A stretch of DNA of 64,000 nt from Sneathiellales bacterium (GTDB lineage: Bacteria > Pseudomonadota > Alphaproteobacteria > JANQFL01), in assembly GCA_028277845.1 (NCBI GenBank), contig JANQFL010000004.1:51865-115864 (forward strand), read 5' to 3'. Under the pieces are notes generated by a model, which saw nothing but the letters and a program-made list of their open reading frames with translations, was not told where the DNA came from and searched no databases. Positions 40,252 to 48,825 of the stretch are shown in pieces (within the stretch, counting starts at the first letter, position 1; each line of letters begins with the position of its first letter). The position numbers and the translations under genes are program-made.

Positions 40252-40827
40252 TCAGAAGTTCACGATGAGGAAGTTGCGCACGGCAGCGGGCAGATATTCG
40301 TATACGGCGCCGCCGGGGATCTTGACGCTGAGAAACGTCTTGAACACCAGCACGATGCCGATGCCCACCGCGGTGGCGGCGGACAGCATCTTACCGTCCC
40401 GGTACCCCATACGCAGCGTCAGGGCGAGGCAGAACACGACGGTCGACAACAGGTAACCGGCCAGCGGCACGGCAAAGACATAGACCATGAACCAGACCAC
40501 GAACTCGACGGCGCGCAGCCACAGAAACAGCTCGACCCGCAACCCGGACGGCGACGAAACCTTGCCCCCGCGGCGCAGCGAACCGGCGGCGTAAAGCAGC
40601 GCGAACAGGGTCATGCCGCCCAGGCTGATCGCCGGCCAGAAGGCCGGCTGATGGGTCCATTTCAGGCGTTTGACGAACTTGGTCTGCTCGCCGATCAACG
40701 CGAGCATGACAACCGCGAAGGCCAGGACGGCGATGGCGAAGACCGTGTCCCCCGTGCGCCGGCGGATGGGCACGATCTCAGCCATGCTCTTGGTCTGCGG
40801 CCGTCCGGTTTTGTGTTGCGACGACAT
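40252..40827 (-). CDS. tctB: tripartite tricarboxylate transporter small permease, TctB family
   Basis: A 191-residue membrane protein with four hydrophobic helices (TVFAIAVLAFAVVMLALI first). TctB proteins are poorly conserved and are recognised mainly by size, helix pattern and place between TctC and TctA, all of which fit. ATG 40827 gives an N-terminal cytoplasmic tail; ATG 40785 is also possible. No clear ribosome-binding site is seen for either. Confidence 0.85.
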   Translation of the reverse strand: MSSQHKTGRPQTKSMAEIVPIRRRTGDTVFAIAVLAFAVVMLALIGEQTKFVKRLKWTHQPAFWPAISLGGMTLFALLYAAGSLRRGGKVSSPSGLRVELFLWLRAVEFVVWFMVYVFAVPLAGYLLSTVVFCLALTLRMGYRDGKMLSAATAVGIGIVLVFKTFLSVKIPGGAVYEYLPAAVRNFLIVNF

Positions 40828-40835
40828 GGCGAGAG

Positions 40836-40853
40836 GGCGGCCCGTAGGCCGCC
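40836..40853 (-). promoter_or_regulatory. stem-loop between tctC and tctB
   Basis: GGCGGCC and GGCCGCC are separated by 4 bases, with a perfect 7-pair GC stem, in the 40-base gap between the two genes and without a T run. It probably limits read-through or protects the tctC message, as at the other two binding-protein genes here. Confidence 0.6.
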
Positions 40854-40867
40854 GCTCCTTGCTTGGC

Positions 40868-41815
40868 CTATTCGCCGATCAGCTTGTTGATGGTCTCGAC
40901 GGTCGCCATGTCCTTGGCGATCTGCGCCGTCGAAGCCGCCGCGTCGGTCCAGTAGACCGCCGCACCGGTGTCCTTGGCGATGCGCTGGGCCTTGGCGCCC
41001 ATCACGGCCGCCTTGGCGACCACGGAAATCTTCTCGCGCACGTCCTGCGGCGTGTCCTTGTGCACAAAGAGGCCGTTCCACAGGGCGATGTTGAGCGACG
41101 AATCCAGCTCACCCACGGTCGGCGCATTGGGCACCAGTTTGATGCGTTCGCCGGTGACGCTGGCCAGGATATTGACCTTGTCCAGGCAGGGCAGGATCAA
41201 CTGGATGGTCGTGTTGATGACGTCGGCATCGCCCGACGCCAGGGTGTTGCAGTCCAAGGCATCGAAGGCCGCTTCCGAGCCGTACTCGAAGCCCATCTTC
41301 TTGGCGATGGCCATGGTCACCTGGGTCGGGATCAGGAAGGCTCCGAAATGGCCGAGGGCGACGTCGTTCTTCTTGGCGTGGGCCGCCAGGTCCTGCATCG
41401 ATTTGAACGGGGCGTCCTTGGATGCGGCGATGACGAACGGGTAGGTGACGAAGATGCCGAGCGGCTCGAACGGATTGGGATTCAGTTCGGGAATGCCCAC
41501 CTGGGGTCCGACGATCGGCACGCCGATGACGAACGATCCGACGGTCGATCCGTCGGCCTTGGCCCGCGCCACTTCGGCCGCACCGGGGAACGGCCCGCCG
41601 CCGCCACCGGGCTTGTTCACCACGGCCGCCGCGACGCCGTACGTTTTCTGGAATTCCTCGGCGATGATGCGCGTGAGCACGTCTTCCAGGTCACCGGGCG
41701 GGAACGGGACGACGAAGGACACGGGCTTGTCCGGATACTCCGCCTGCGCCGGCGAAAGAATGGCGGCCGCAACCAGGCCGGCCGCGGCCAATCCTGCTGA
41801 AAGAAGTTTTTTCAT
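40868..41815 (-). CDS. tctC: tripartite tricarboxylate transporter substrate-binding protein (Bug/TctC family)
   Basis: A 315-residue periplasmic protein with a signal peptide (MKKLLSAGLAAAGLVAAAIL, cleaved near AQAEYP) and the Bug-family start YPDKPVSFVVPFPPGD, followed by VVNKPGGGG. It binds a carboxylate ligand for TctAB; the ligand is not determined. GGGAGA precedes ATG 41815. It is the first gene of the operon and is divergent from the IclR regulator. Confidence 0.92.
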   Translation of the reverse strand: MKKLLSAGLAAAGLVAAAILSPAQAEYPDKPVSFVVPFPPGDLEDVLTRIIAEEFQKTYGVAAAVVNKPGGGGGPFPGAAEVARAKADGSTVGSFVIGVPIVGPQVGIPELNPNPFEPLGIFVTYPFVIAASKDAPFKSMQDLAAHAKKNDVALGHFGAFLIPTQVTMAIAKKMGFEYGSEAAFDALDCNTLASGDADVINTTIQLILPCLDKVNILASVTGERIKLVPNAPTVGELDSSLNIALWNGLFVHKDTPQDVREKISVVAKAAVMGAKAQRIAKDTGAAVYWTDAAASTAQIAKDMATVETINKLIGE

Positions 41816-41912
41816 GAATGTTCTCCCTTAAAAAACCGAAGTTGACAGGGCCTCCGTCAGCCGCCGGTATCGGTTCATTATTATCACCGTTGTTTCAAAT
41901 AAATGTTGCTAT

Positions 41913-41931
41913 TTGACACGGTTTCTGTCAA
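41913..41931. promoter_or_regulatory. inverted-repeat operator in the tctC / iclR-type divergent region
   Basis: TTGACA, 7 bases, TGTCAA. On the minus strand the right arm reads as TTGACA and could serve as the -35 element for tctC, so a bound IclR-type protein would compete with polymerase. The rest of the 179-base gap shows nothing else clear. Confidence 0.6.
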
Positions 41932-41994
41932 CACTTTTGTCGTTCGCCATGGGACGAACCAATCAAAGCCAAGACGATTTCCAGTGGAGGGCCC

Positions 41995-42780
41995 GTGCAA
42001 ACTGTCGATAAGGCAATGAAATTGCTCGGTCTTTTCACGTCCACGCAGCCCGAGATCGGGCTCAGCGAACTGGCCAGGCTGGCCGCGTTCGACAAGGCGT
42101 CGACCCGCCGCCTGCTGGTGGCGCTGCAGAACCACGGCTATATCGAGCAACATCCCGAAACGAAAAAGTACCGCCTCGGCGCCGGCTTCCTGCGCCTCTC
42201 CCGCATCCGCGAGGCCACCTTCCCGATCCGCTCGGTCATCCAGCCCATTCTCGAGCGGCTGGCGCGGACCACCGGCGAGACCTCCCACGCCAGCACCACG
42301 GCCGGCAACTTCCTGGCCACCATCGGTGTCGCCGAACCCGCCCGGGCCACGCGGGTGCACGTGGACCCGGCGGAAAAGCTGCCGTTGCACGCGACGGCCT
42401 CGGGGCTGGTCTACCTGGCCTTTTCGCCGCCCGGCACCCTCGACCGCTTCCTCAAGTCGCCGCTGGAAAAGCACACGAGCCACACGGTCGTGTCCAACGC
42501 GGAGATCCGCGCCGGCACGGACGCCGCCTATGCACAGGCGGTCGCCGTATCCGACCAGGGCTTCGAGGACGAAGTCGTCGGCATCGCCGCGCCCTACTTC
42601 GGCGCAACCGGGTATGCCAGCGGCGCCATCGCGGTGGCCACGCCGTCCTCGCGCATGACCGATATGTTCCGCGACGAGATCAAGCACCTGGTGATCGACG
42701 CCGCCGTCGAGGCCACGGAACACATGGGTGCCGTTCCCCATGCCCAGCTCGTGAAAGCGCAGGCGGCGCTGCGGTCATGA
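41995..42780 (+). CDS. IclR-family transcriptional regulator
   Basis: A 261-residue protein with an N-terminal winged helix (AMKLLGLFTSTQPEIGLSEL, KASTRRLLVALQNHGYIEQ) and the C-terminal IclR effector domain (RVHVDPAEKLPLHATASG). The start is GTG with GGAGG just upstream. It is divergent from the TTT operon and overlaps the HAD gene by ATGA, so it probably controls uptake and use of the acid carried by TctABC. Confidence 0.9.
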   Translation: MQTVDKAMKLLGLFTSTQPEIGLSELARLAAFDKASTRRLLVALQNHGYIEQHPETKKYRLGAGFLRLSRIREATFPIRSVIQPILERLARTTGETSHASTTAGNFLATIGVAEPARATRVHVDPAEKLPLHATASGLVYLAFSPPGTLDRFLKSPLEKHTSHTVVSNAEIRAGTDAAYAQAVAVSDQGFEDEVVGIAAPYFGATGYASGAIAVATPSSRMTDMFRDEIKHLVIDAAVEATEHMGAVPHAQLVKAQAALRS

Positions 42781-43430
42781 GCGATCCTTGCGCGGCCCTG
42801 GTGCTGGACTTCGGCGGCGTCATCTCGCGCACGCTGTTCGAGACCCACGCCATGACGGAACGGGCCCTGGGCCTGGCGCCGGGCACCCTGACCTGGCGCG
42901 GCCCTTTCGATCCCGGCGGCGACGCGCTGTGGCAGGCCATGCTGGCCGACGAGATCAGCGAACGGGACTACTGGCTGACCCGCAGCCGCGAAACCGGCGC
43001 CCTGCTCGGCGAGGACTGGACCCGCATGGAGCACTTCGTCCGCCGCGCCCGCGGCGACAATCCCATCGAGGCCATCCGCCCGGAAGCCCGGGACGCCATC
43101 CGCCGCGCCAAGGCGGCCGGCCGCAAACTGGCCATCCTGTCCAACGAGCTGGACCTGTTCTACGGCGCCGACTTCCGCGACAGGCTGCCGTTTCTCGGCG
43201 ATTTCGACGTGATCGTCGACGCCACCTACACCAACGTGCTCAAGCCGGACCGGCGGGCCTACGGCTTCGTCACGGACGGGCTCGGGCTGCCGGCCGCCGA
43301 CTGCGTCTTCGTCGACGATCAGGCCCGCAACATCGCCGGCGCCCGCGAAGCCGGCATGGCAACGGTACATTTCGACGTGCGCGACCCCGCCGACGGGTAC
43401 CGCCGCGCGTTGCAACATCTGGGGATATAG
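42777..43430 (+). CDS. HAD-family hydrolase
   Basis: A 217-residue HAD subfamily IA protein. Nucleophile Asp11 is in LVLDFGGVIS, motif II is ILSNELD, the Lys of motif III is in LKPDRRAY, and motif IV is VFVDDQ. The DFGGV form of motif I (Gly in place of the usual general-acid Asp at +2) is seen in haloacid-dehalogenase or epoxide-hydrolase-like members rather than in phosphatases. It is translationally coupled to the IclR gene. Confidence 0.87.
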   Translation: MSDPCAALVLDFGGVISRTLFETHAMTERALGLAPGTLTWRGPFDPGGDALWQAMLADEISERDYWLTRSRETGALLGEDWTRMEHFVRRARGDNPIEAIRPEARDAIRRAKAAGRKLAILSNELDLFYGADFRDRLPFLGDFDVIVDATYTNVLKPDRRAYGFVTDGLGLPAADCVFVDDQARNIAGAREAGMATVHFDVRDPADGYRRALQHLGI

Positions 43431-43445
43431 AAGGGACGGTGCATC

Positions 43446-44795
43446 ATGCGTGATTCGAATTTTCTCAAGGAAAACAACGCCCGCCACTTGTGGCACCCCA
43501 TGGCCCACCCCGCCGAGATGCGGGAACACCCGCCGAAAATCTTCGTCGAGGCGGAGAACGTGGACATCATCGACGTGGACGGCCACCGGGTGCTGGACGC
43601 GGTGGGCGGTTTGTGGAACGTCAACCTGGGCTATTCCTGCGAGCCCATCAAACAGGCGATCGCCGACCAGTTGAACCAGTTGCCCTATTACTCGGCCTTC
43701 CGCGGCGTCACCACCGGGCCGCTGGTGGAACTGTCGTATGAGTTGCTGGACTGGTTCGCGCCGGAAGGCATGGTGCGCTCGTTCTTCACCTCGGGCGGAT
43801 CGGACTCGGTGGAAACCAGCCTGCGCCTCGCCCGCCAGTATCACAAGGTCAGGGGCGAGCGCGACCGCACCAAGTTCGTCGCCCTGAAGAAGGGCTATCA
43901 CGGCACCCATTTCGGCGGCGCCTCGGTCAACGGCAACGCCAACTTCCGCCGCGCCTACGAACCGCTGCTGGCCGGCGTGCATCACATCCCGGCGCCGTGG
44001 ACCTACCGCAACCCGTTCGACACCGAAGACCCGGCCGAAGTGGCCGACGGCTGCATCCGCCTGCTGGAGGACGAGATCGCCTTCCAGGGACCGGACACCA
44101 TCGCCGCCTTCATCATGGAGCCGGTGCTGGGCGCCGGCGGCGTCATCGTGCCGCACGAAAGCTTCATGCCGCGGGTGCGGGAGATCTGCGACCGGCACGG
44201 CATCCTGCTCATCGCCGACGAAGTCATCACCGCGTTCGGCCGCACCGGCGCCTGGAACGGCTCGCGCCTGTGGGGCGTCAAGCCGGATCTGATGTCCACC
44301 GCCAAGGCCATCACCAACAGCTATTTCCCGTTCGGTGCCGTGATGATCAACGAGAAGGTCGCCGAGGCCTTCGAGAGCAACGCCGACGCCATGGGCAATA
44401 TCGGCCACGGCTACACCTATTCGGGCCACCCCGTCGGCTGCGCCGCCGCCCTGGCCACCTTGGAGCTGACCAAGAAGCTCAACGTGGCGCAGAACGCCAA
44501 GGAACGGGGCCAGGAACTGCAGGCCGGTCTGAAGGAATTGAAGCTCAAATACCCGCTGATCGGCGACGCCCGCGGCGTCGGCTTGATGGCGGCGCTCGAA
44601 CTGGTGTCGGACCGCGACACCAAGGCCGCCGCCGACAAGGCGACCATCGCCAAGGTCTACGAAACCGCCTACGAGGCCGGTGTCATCGTGCGCACGTCGG
44701 GCAACAACATCATCATGTCCCCGCCCCTGGTCATCACCGCCGACGACGTGCGGAAAATCCTGTCGGCGCTGGATGCCGGGTTCTCGGCCGTGTAG
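43446..44795 (+). CDS. class III (omega) aminotransferase
   Basis: A 449-residue PLP enzyme. LWHPMAHP, LDAVGGLWNVNLGY, GGSDSVETSLRLAR, the PLP-contacting LLIADEVITAFGRTG and the Schiff-base Lys near 286 (STAKAITNSYFPFG) are all present. Closest recognisable types are beta-alanine, taurine or omega-amino-acid:pyruvate transaminases; the donor is unknown. It sits 15 bases after the HAD gene. Its last 67 codons are repeated almost exactly at 47350-47550. Confidence 0.92.
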   Translation: MRDSNFLKENNARHLWHPMAHPAEMREHPPKIFVEAENVDIIDVDGHRVLDAVGGLWNVNLGYSCEPIKQAIADQLNQLPYYSAFRGVTTGPLVELSYELLDWFAPEGMVRSFFTSGGSDSVETSLRLARQYHKVRGERDRTKFVALKKGYHGTHFGGASVNGNANFRRAYEPLLAGVHHIPAPWTYRNPFDTEDPAEVADGCIRLLEDEIAFQGPDTIAAFIMEPVLGAGGVIVPHESFMPRVREICDRHGILLIADEVITAFGRTGAWNGSRLWGVKPDLMSTAKAITNSYFPFGAVMINEKVAEAFESNADAMGNIGHGYTYSGHPVGCAAALATLELTKKLNVAQNAKERGQELQAGLKELKLKYPLIGDARGVGLMAALELVSDRDTKAAADKATIAKVYETAYEAGVIVRTSGNNIIMSPPLVITADDVRKILSALDAGFSAV

Positions 44796-44886
44796 CGGGG
44801 TTATGGACACATAGAAGTACGATGCGCAGTAGCGATCCGCTGATGCTCCGGGAGCAGACTTTTGTCGCCGAGGCTGGAAAGGTTCG
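44595..44886 (+). repeat. direct repeat, left copy (aminotransferase 3' end plus downstream flank)
   Basis: 44595-44795 matches 47350-47550 with six differences in 201 bases by eye and no gaps. The next roughly 90 bases after the stop codons still align without gaps at only about 70%. Spacing between copies is 2,755 bases. Confidence 0.9.
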
Positions 44887-44917
44887 ACACAGACCTTGAA
44901 CGGAAAACTCAACTGCG

Positions 44918-46222
44918 TCAGCGGCCGGAACGACGCGCAAAAAAGCCGCGCCTTCGTTTCTGCGTTGCCTCGTGGCTATAAAGTCGCGCGACCAAGATTC
45001 TGAATTCTCGAACGAACTCTTCCGGAGATAGCCCGTTCGGACGATAGTTTAGGTCGAAAAGAGTACATTTCTCCCACGCCGCCTCGTCGATTAAACGCCC
45101 CTCGGCCCTCAAACGGTCATACAGTGGTGTCCCGGGAAAGGGTGTCTGTATTGTGACCTGCACTTCGTAAAGACCGCTGTCCCGAACGAACTTCTCAACG
45201 TCTTCGAACTGTTCGGGCCCCTGGCCGTCCAATCCCAAGACGAAGCAACCGTTCACCGTTATCCCGGCGGATTGGATGCGGTCGATCGCCCAGGCATACC
45301 GATCGAGTTGGTGCGCTTTCCAGTCGCTCTTTCCTTCCAGCCCCGTAAGGCCCTGAAACGTCGGGCTCTCGAAGCCGATAAGAAGTTGTGAACAACCACC
45401 GTCACGCAGTAACGCAATGAGTTCTTCATCCTCCGCAACGGAGAGGTCGGTTTCGGTAAACCATTTGATTCCTTGCTTGGAAAGGCCCCGCAATAGCGTC
45501 TTGCTGTGTCGCTTGTTGACAAAGGAATTGTCGTCGGCAAATTCGATAAACGGTTGTGACCATAGGGCCTTGATTGCATCGATCTCCGCCATGACCTTTT
45601 CGACCGGCTTCACCTTGTAGTGCGGTGTCAGGCGGATAGATGACGCGCAGAAGGAACAGTCAAAGGGGCAGCCTCGCTGAGTTTGAACGGTAATCCGGTT
45701 GTACCGATTGGGATCGAGGAGGTCGAAGCGCGGTATTGGCGAGTCCGCAAGATCGAAACTCGATTGCCGTCCATCATATACCGGTCGAAGAGCACTGCCG
45801 GAAAGGTCAGCAATAAGCTGTGGCCACACCGGCTCCGCTTCCCCTACCACGATGGCATCCGCGTGGGCCGCGGCCTCGTGCGGCATGGCTGTCACATGTA
45901 AGCCCCCCAATATTGTCTTCACCCCTTGGGCGCGGTAGTCATCGCTGAGGCGATAGGCATCCTTGATTCGAGCAGTGAAGCTGGCGATGGCGACCGCGTC
46001 GAAATCCTCGTTAATAACACCTGTGTCGGCACCATGCGGAAGTTCATGGTAAGAAACCGAAATGCTTTTCGGGGTCATCCCGGCCAATGTGAGGAGTGAC
46101 AAGCTGGGAAGGGAAGCGATGACTTTGCTGCGCTCGACAAACCCCGGCAGTGTCAGCCCGAGATCCGACAGCTCACTGTCCTGGGCACGTACGCCGCTTA
46201 GTGCAATCAGTCCGAGTTTCAT
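44918..46222 (-). CDS. B12-binding-domain-type radical SAM protein
   Basis: A 434-residue protein. The N-terminal part resembles a cobalamin-binding Rossmann domain (ILGGLHVTAMPHEAAAHADAIVVGEAE), followed by a radical SAM barrel with the cluster motif Cys185-x3-Cys189-x2-Cys192 (RGCPFDCSFC). The DxHxxG cobalamin motif is not evident. Such enzymes perform methylations, rearrangements or lipid modifications; the substrate is unknown. It follows the membrane-protein gene at 46259-47011 on the same strand, and the two lie between the direct repeats, so they probably entered together. Confidence 0.88.
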   Translation of the reverse strand: MKLGLIALSGVRAQDSELSDLGLTLPGFVERSKVIASLPSLSLLTLAGMTPKSISVSYHELPHGADTGVINEDFDAVAIASFTARIKDAYRLSDDYRAQGVKTILGGLHVTAMPHEAAAHADAIVVGEAEPVWPQLIADLSGSALRPVYDGRQSSFDLADSPIPRFDLLDPNRYNRITVQTQRGCPFDCSFCASSIRLTPHYKVKPVEKVMAEIDAIKALWSQPFIEFADDNSFVNKRHSKTLLRGLSKQGIKWFTETDLSVAEDEELIALLRDGGCSQLLIGFESPTFQGLTGLEGKSDWKAHQLDRYAWAIDRIQSAGITVNGCFVLGLDGQGPEQFEDVEKFVRDSGLYEVQVTIQTPFPGTPLYDRLRAEGRLIDEAAWEKCTLFDLNYRPNGLSPEEFVREFRILVARLYSHEATQKRRRGFFARRSGR

Positions 46223-46258
46223 CAGTGCAGGGCTCCTGCGCTCCGTCGGAGCCTGGGG

Positions 46259-47011
46259 TTACTCTTCGTTCGACGTAGAAGCGGGCCCTCGGTTGCTGAC
46301 AGCCTTAATCACCCAGGAGATGAGAAAAATCGGGAACAATATCCACGAAAAGAACCGAAGCGTAGCGATGGTGCTGTGCGACCACCCGGCGGCGGCGGTG
46401 ATCCGCGATGCTATTTCTCCGGAAGCCGATCGGGGCATGGCTTCGTCAACTCGGTGCATACCAGCCATTAGGTCAAAGGTGACGTGCTCCAGGCTGAACA
46501 TGGCCAGTACGATCATTATACCGGTAAGAGGGAGTAGCGTGGCCGTCATGGTCCCCCATGCGGACAAGCCAGCAGTTGCGTAGCAAAAAACAGCAAGCAG
46601 AGCGACACGCCAGGCAGCCACAACAATTAGGAACAAGAGATTGGCTTCGGCCGCTCCGTCGGTTGACAGAAACATCTCCACCGGAATGGCGTAAAGGATG
46701 GCCGGGAGGGAAGTCATACCAACGAAAATCAAAACGGGAAGATAACGGTAAGGCCGTCTGTTGGAGATGGGCGCAATGAACACCCACAGCAGCACGGACA
46801 TTCCGAACAGATAAGCGACTGATCCGAGCCCCAGTTTCTGTACTAAATGAGTGTCTGGACTATCCCAATAGCGGCCTATACCGACGATCCATGTGACCAC
46901 GACGACGTAGGCCACATATGCCCGCCATGTTTTGGATACTCGAATTCCCGGATTTCTGAACAACAAAAGACGGAGTTGAGACGTCAAGATTTCCCGCAAC
47001 AACTTTGGCAC
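46259..47011 (-). CDS. six-helix membrane protein of unknown function
   Basis: A 250-residue protein with about six hydrophobic segments, starting with AYVAYVVVVTWIVGIG and ending with FFSWILFPIFLISWVIKAV, and a short charged tail. I do not recognise the family; the layout is loosely like Yip1-type membrane proteins. The start is GTG 47011 without a good ribosome-binding site, so it may begin slightly downstream. It is probably co-transcribed with the radical SAM gene. Its codon use is less GC-biased than the flanking chromosome. Confidence 0.7.
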   Translation of the reverse strand: MPKLLREILTSQLRLLLFRNPGIRVSKTWRAYVAYVVVVTWIVGIGRYWDSPDTHLVQKLGLGSVAYLFGMSVLLWVFIAPISNRRPYRYLPVLIFVGMTSLPAILYAIPVEMFLSTDGAAEANLLFLIVVAAWRVALLAVFCYATAGLSAWGTMTATLLPLTGIMIVLAMFSLEHVTFDLMAGMHRVDEAMPRSASGEIASRITAAAGWSHSTIATLRFFSWILFPIFLISWVIKAVSNRGPASTSNEE

Positions 47012-47349
47012 CTAATAATTGACTGATATTAAACCTCTGGTGAGTACCTTCTTTATAGGTTTTCACCGTTGTCATCTCAACGCCCTCAACGTGGGTTTTG
47101 GTGTAGCAAATCAACATTGGTAGTAACTGTTTTGAGTCCCGTTGTTGGCTATACCCGACTGTCTCGACGCCCATCATAACTCGGCTGATTTTGCTCAAAA
47201 AGCAGACTCCGTTACGAAGATTGCGGAGACCTCGTGAATACGGCGCCATGTCCCTATTGATGCCAACTTCACCATGCCTCGGCAATTCGCAGCACGTTTC
47301 TCAAACTGCGTTGCGACGTGGCGAAGTTCTTGATCCAGTTGAAGAAGCC
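47012..47349. other. intergenic stretch with no supported gene
   Basis: Between the membrane-protein gene and the right repeat copy. AT-richer than the rest. It should hold the promoter for the leftward pair. A leftward open frame across 46860-47285 lacks a recognisable product and overlaps a better gene. Confidence 0.6.
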
Positions 47350-47550
47350 CTCGAACTGGTGTCGGACCGCGACACCAAGGCCGCCGCCGACACGGCGACC
47401 ATCGCCAAGGTCTACGAGACCGCCTACGAGGCCGGCGTCATCGTGCGCACGTCGGGCAACAACATCATCATGTCCCCGCCCCTGGTCATCACCGCCGACG
47501 ACGTACGGAAAATCCTGTCGGCGCTGGATGCCGGGTTCGCGGCGGTGTAG
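47350..47550 (+). pseudogene. aminotransferase 3' fragment (duplicate of the end of 43446-44795)
   Basis: The last 67 codons of the class III aminotransferase, in frame to the same stop. The encoded stretch differs at only two residues (Lys to Thr after AAAD, and Ser to Ala near the end). Everything 5' of it is unrelated sequence, so no complete enzyme can be made. Confidence 0.9.
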
Positions 47551-47641
47551 TTGGGTGATGGGCCCGTGACAGGACGATGCACGGGAGCCGTCCGCTGAGG
47601 CTCCCGAAGCGGACGTATGTTGCCGAGGGTGGAAAAGTCTG
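47350..47641 (+). repeat. direct repeat, right copy
   Basis: Partner of 44595-44886. The flank after the stop contains strong inverted repeats: GTCCGCT/AGCGGAC at 47590-47614, and the competing GGGAGCC/GGCTCCC at 47583-47605. The left flank has a related TGCTCC-G-GGAGCA hairpin, so a terminator of the ancestral gene was copied as well. Confidence 0.85.
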
Positions 47642-48325
47642 AGTCTAACCCATAGAAACAGTATCAGGGAGAACACGATGTTCAGGTCGGCTTCCTACTA
47701 GGATGATCCAATCCAATCAAATACTAACCAAGACGGGCCAAGAGCCCACCCTTGTCGTTCGACTAAGAATCAATGATATGGCCCGCGGGTTCAAATCGCC
47801 CCGAAACCAATCCGTATTCAGAACTAGAGATTAGGCAGGAAAGATCACCGATCTTATTGCGCGACCTGGACCTGTCGTTCGGATCATGAGCGGGGAATGG
47901 TACCTGAGCGGACTTTTCGGACCTTTTGTGAAGTACAGGTTTTCGCCAATCTCAGACATTGCTGCGAAAACTACGATTGGCTGAGTTTCAGCAGGTTTTT
48001 GCCATCGCCTTCAGTGTTTTAGCTAGGGCGAGTTTCACAGAAACAACAAACGTTCTTTTCAGGGTGTTTGAAGTCGCGCGCTTACCTCCGCTTCGCCGCC
48101 CAAATCAAACTGAGATCTTAACATCTGTTTTCTAAATTCATTTGAGATGTTGATTCGTGTTCACTTAAAGATTCTTGCCAAATATTTTTCTATTCCAAAC
48201 GACAATCCAAAAATTACAAAACCCCAAATATTATCTGTTCCAGAAAAGCAATTATTCGCGTATAAGTGGTAGAGAAGCAGTTTTCACTCTTCGAAATGAG
48301 GCTGTTTGCAATGGGGAGAATGATT
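47551..48325. other. 775-base gene-poor, AT-richer stretch
   Basis: Apart from the repeat flank, I see no credible gene. There are only short frames (one of 43 codons from 47702) without a good ribosome-binding site, and no tRNA, transposase or integrase. From about 48100 the sequence becomes clearly AT-rich, which fits the promoter of the tyrosinase cassette and foreign origin. Confidence 0.6.
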
Positions 48326-48649
48326 ATGCCTTGTCCAGAGATGTCTGATTTCAACGCATGGATCAACTTAATGCCTCCAGGCCCCAGCAAGCTCATTGTG
48401 GTGGGGAAGGTTGTAACAAACGGGGGTGATCTGCAGCCCAAATTGACCGAACGGGTGCCGCAGGGAATCAACGACAAGATCCTGATACTTGATCTTGTGA
48501 TCGAACAAACGGGCGATGTCGGCACCGATGATGTTGCGCCCCGCGATGTTCGGTTCGAAAAGCCAGCTGACAAGGGGCAGTACGATACAGTCGAGATCTA
48601 CTTTGAAGGTGAGCTTTGCCAATCACTTGAGGTCGGCGAAGTGCATTGA
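48326..48649 (+). CDS. 107-residue protein of unknown function, first gene of the tyrosinase cassette
   Basis: I do not recognise this family. The protein starts MPCPEMSDFNAWINLMPPGP and looks rich in beta strands (KLIVVGKVVTN, ILILDLVIEQTG, TVEIYFEGELCQSL), with no signal peptide or membrane helix. ATG 48326 is preferred because GGGGAG lies seven bases upstream; ATG 48320 and 48311 are in frame. Its stop overlaps the TTG start of the hidden small gene (TTGA). It may be a small partner or substrate-binding protein for the copper enzyme; this is inference from position only. Confidence 0.7.
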   Translation: MPCPEMSDFNAWINLMPPGPSKLIVVGKVVTNGGDLQPKLTERVPQGINDKILILDLVIEQTGDVGTDDVAPRDVRFEKPADKGQYDTVEIYFEGELCQSLEVGEVH

Positions 48650-48825
48650 TCGCGGCTAGGTCAGAGACTGGGGTGGCCTCGGAATTCGATTGTTATGGGA
48701 CTCAATCGGTCATTGCCGATCCAATCCCGCTTGGACCCAGTACGATTGGAGTGCAAACGCACTACGAATTCGGCTGCGACTTCGGCTCGATGGGCATTGT
48801 CCTTCTGGGATCGGGAAAGGCTTAA
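48646..48825 (+). CDS. hidden 59-codon gene coupled to both neighbours in the tyrosinase cassette
   Basis: An open frame runs from TTG 48646, overlapping the preceding stop (TTGA), to TAA 48823-48825, which overlaps the tyrosinase start (TAATG). The peptide ends ...GVQTHYEFGCDFGSMGIVLLGSGKA and contains two Tyr and two Cys. GTG 48673 would give a 50-residue product. It has no recognisable domain. The double overlap is the pattern of a real translated operon member and explains an otherwise empty 175-base gap. It could be a peptide substrate, an inhibitor or a chaperone of the copper enzyme; none of these is shown. Confidence 0.6.
   Translation: MIAARSETGVASEFDCYGTQSVIADPIPLGPSTIGVQTHYEFGCDFGSMGIVLLGSGKA

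Noticed and set aside
42594..44912. A 772-codon minus-strand frame opposite the aminotransferase and HAD genes
   Set aside because: Antisense shadow of well-supported genes; no recognisable domain.
46860..47285. A 141-codon minus-strand frame
   Set aside because: Overlaps the better-supported membrane protein gene and shows neither a ribosome-binding site nor a recognisable product.
47702..47833. A 43-codon frame starting at ATG 47702
   Set aside because: No ribosome-binding site, no coupling to neighbours, no recognisable motif.
48690..48824. Extension of the tyrosinase to an upstream ATG at 48690
   Set aside because: The extra 45 residues are Arg-rich and unlike the family, and another frame across the same bases forms a coupled small gene ending at the tyrosinase ATG.
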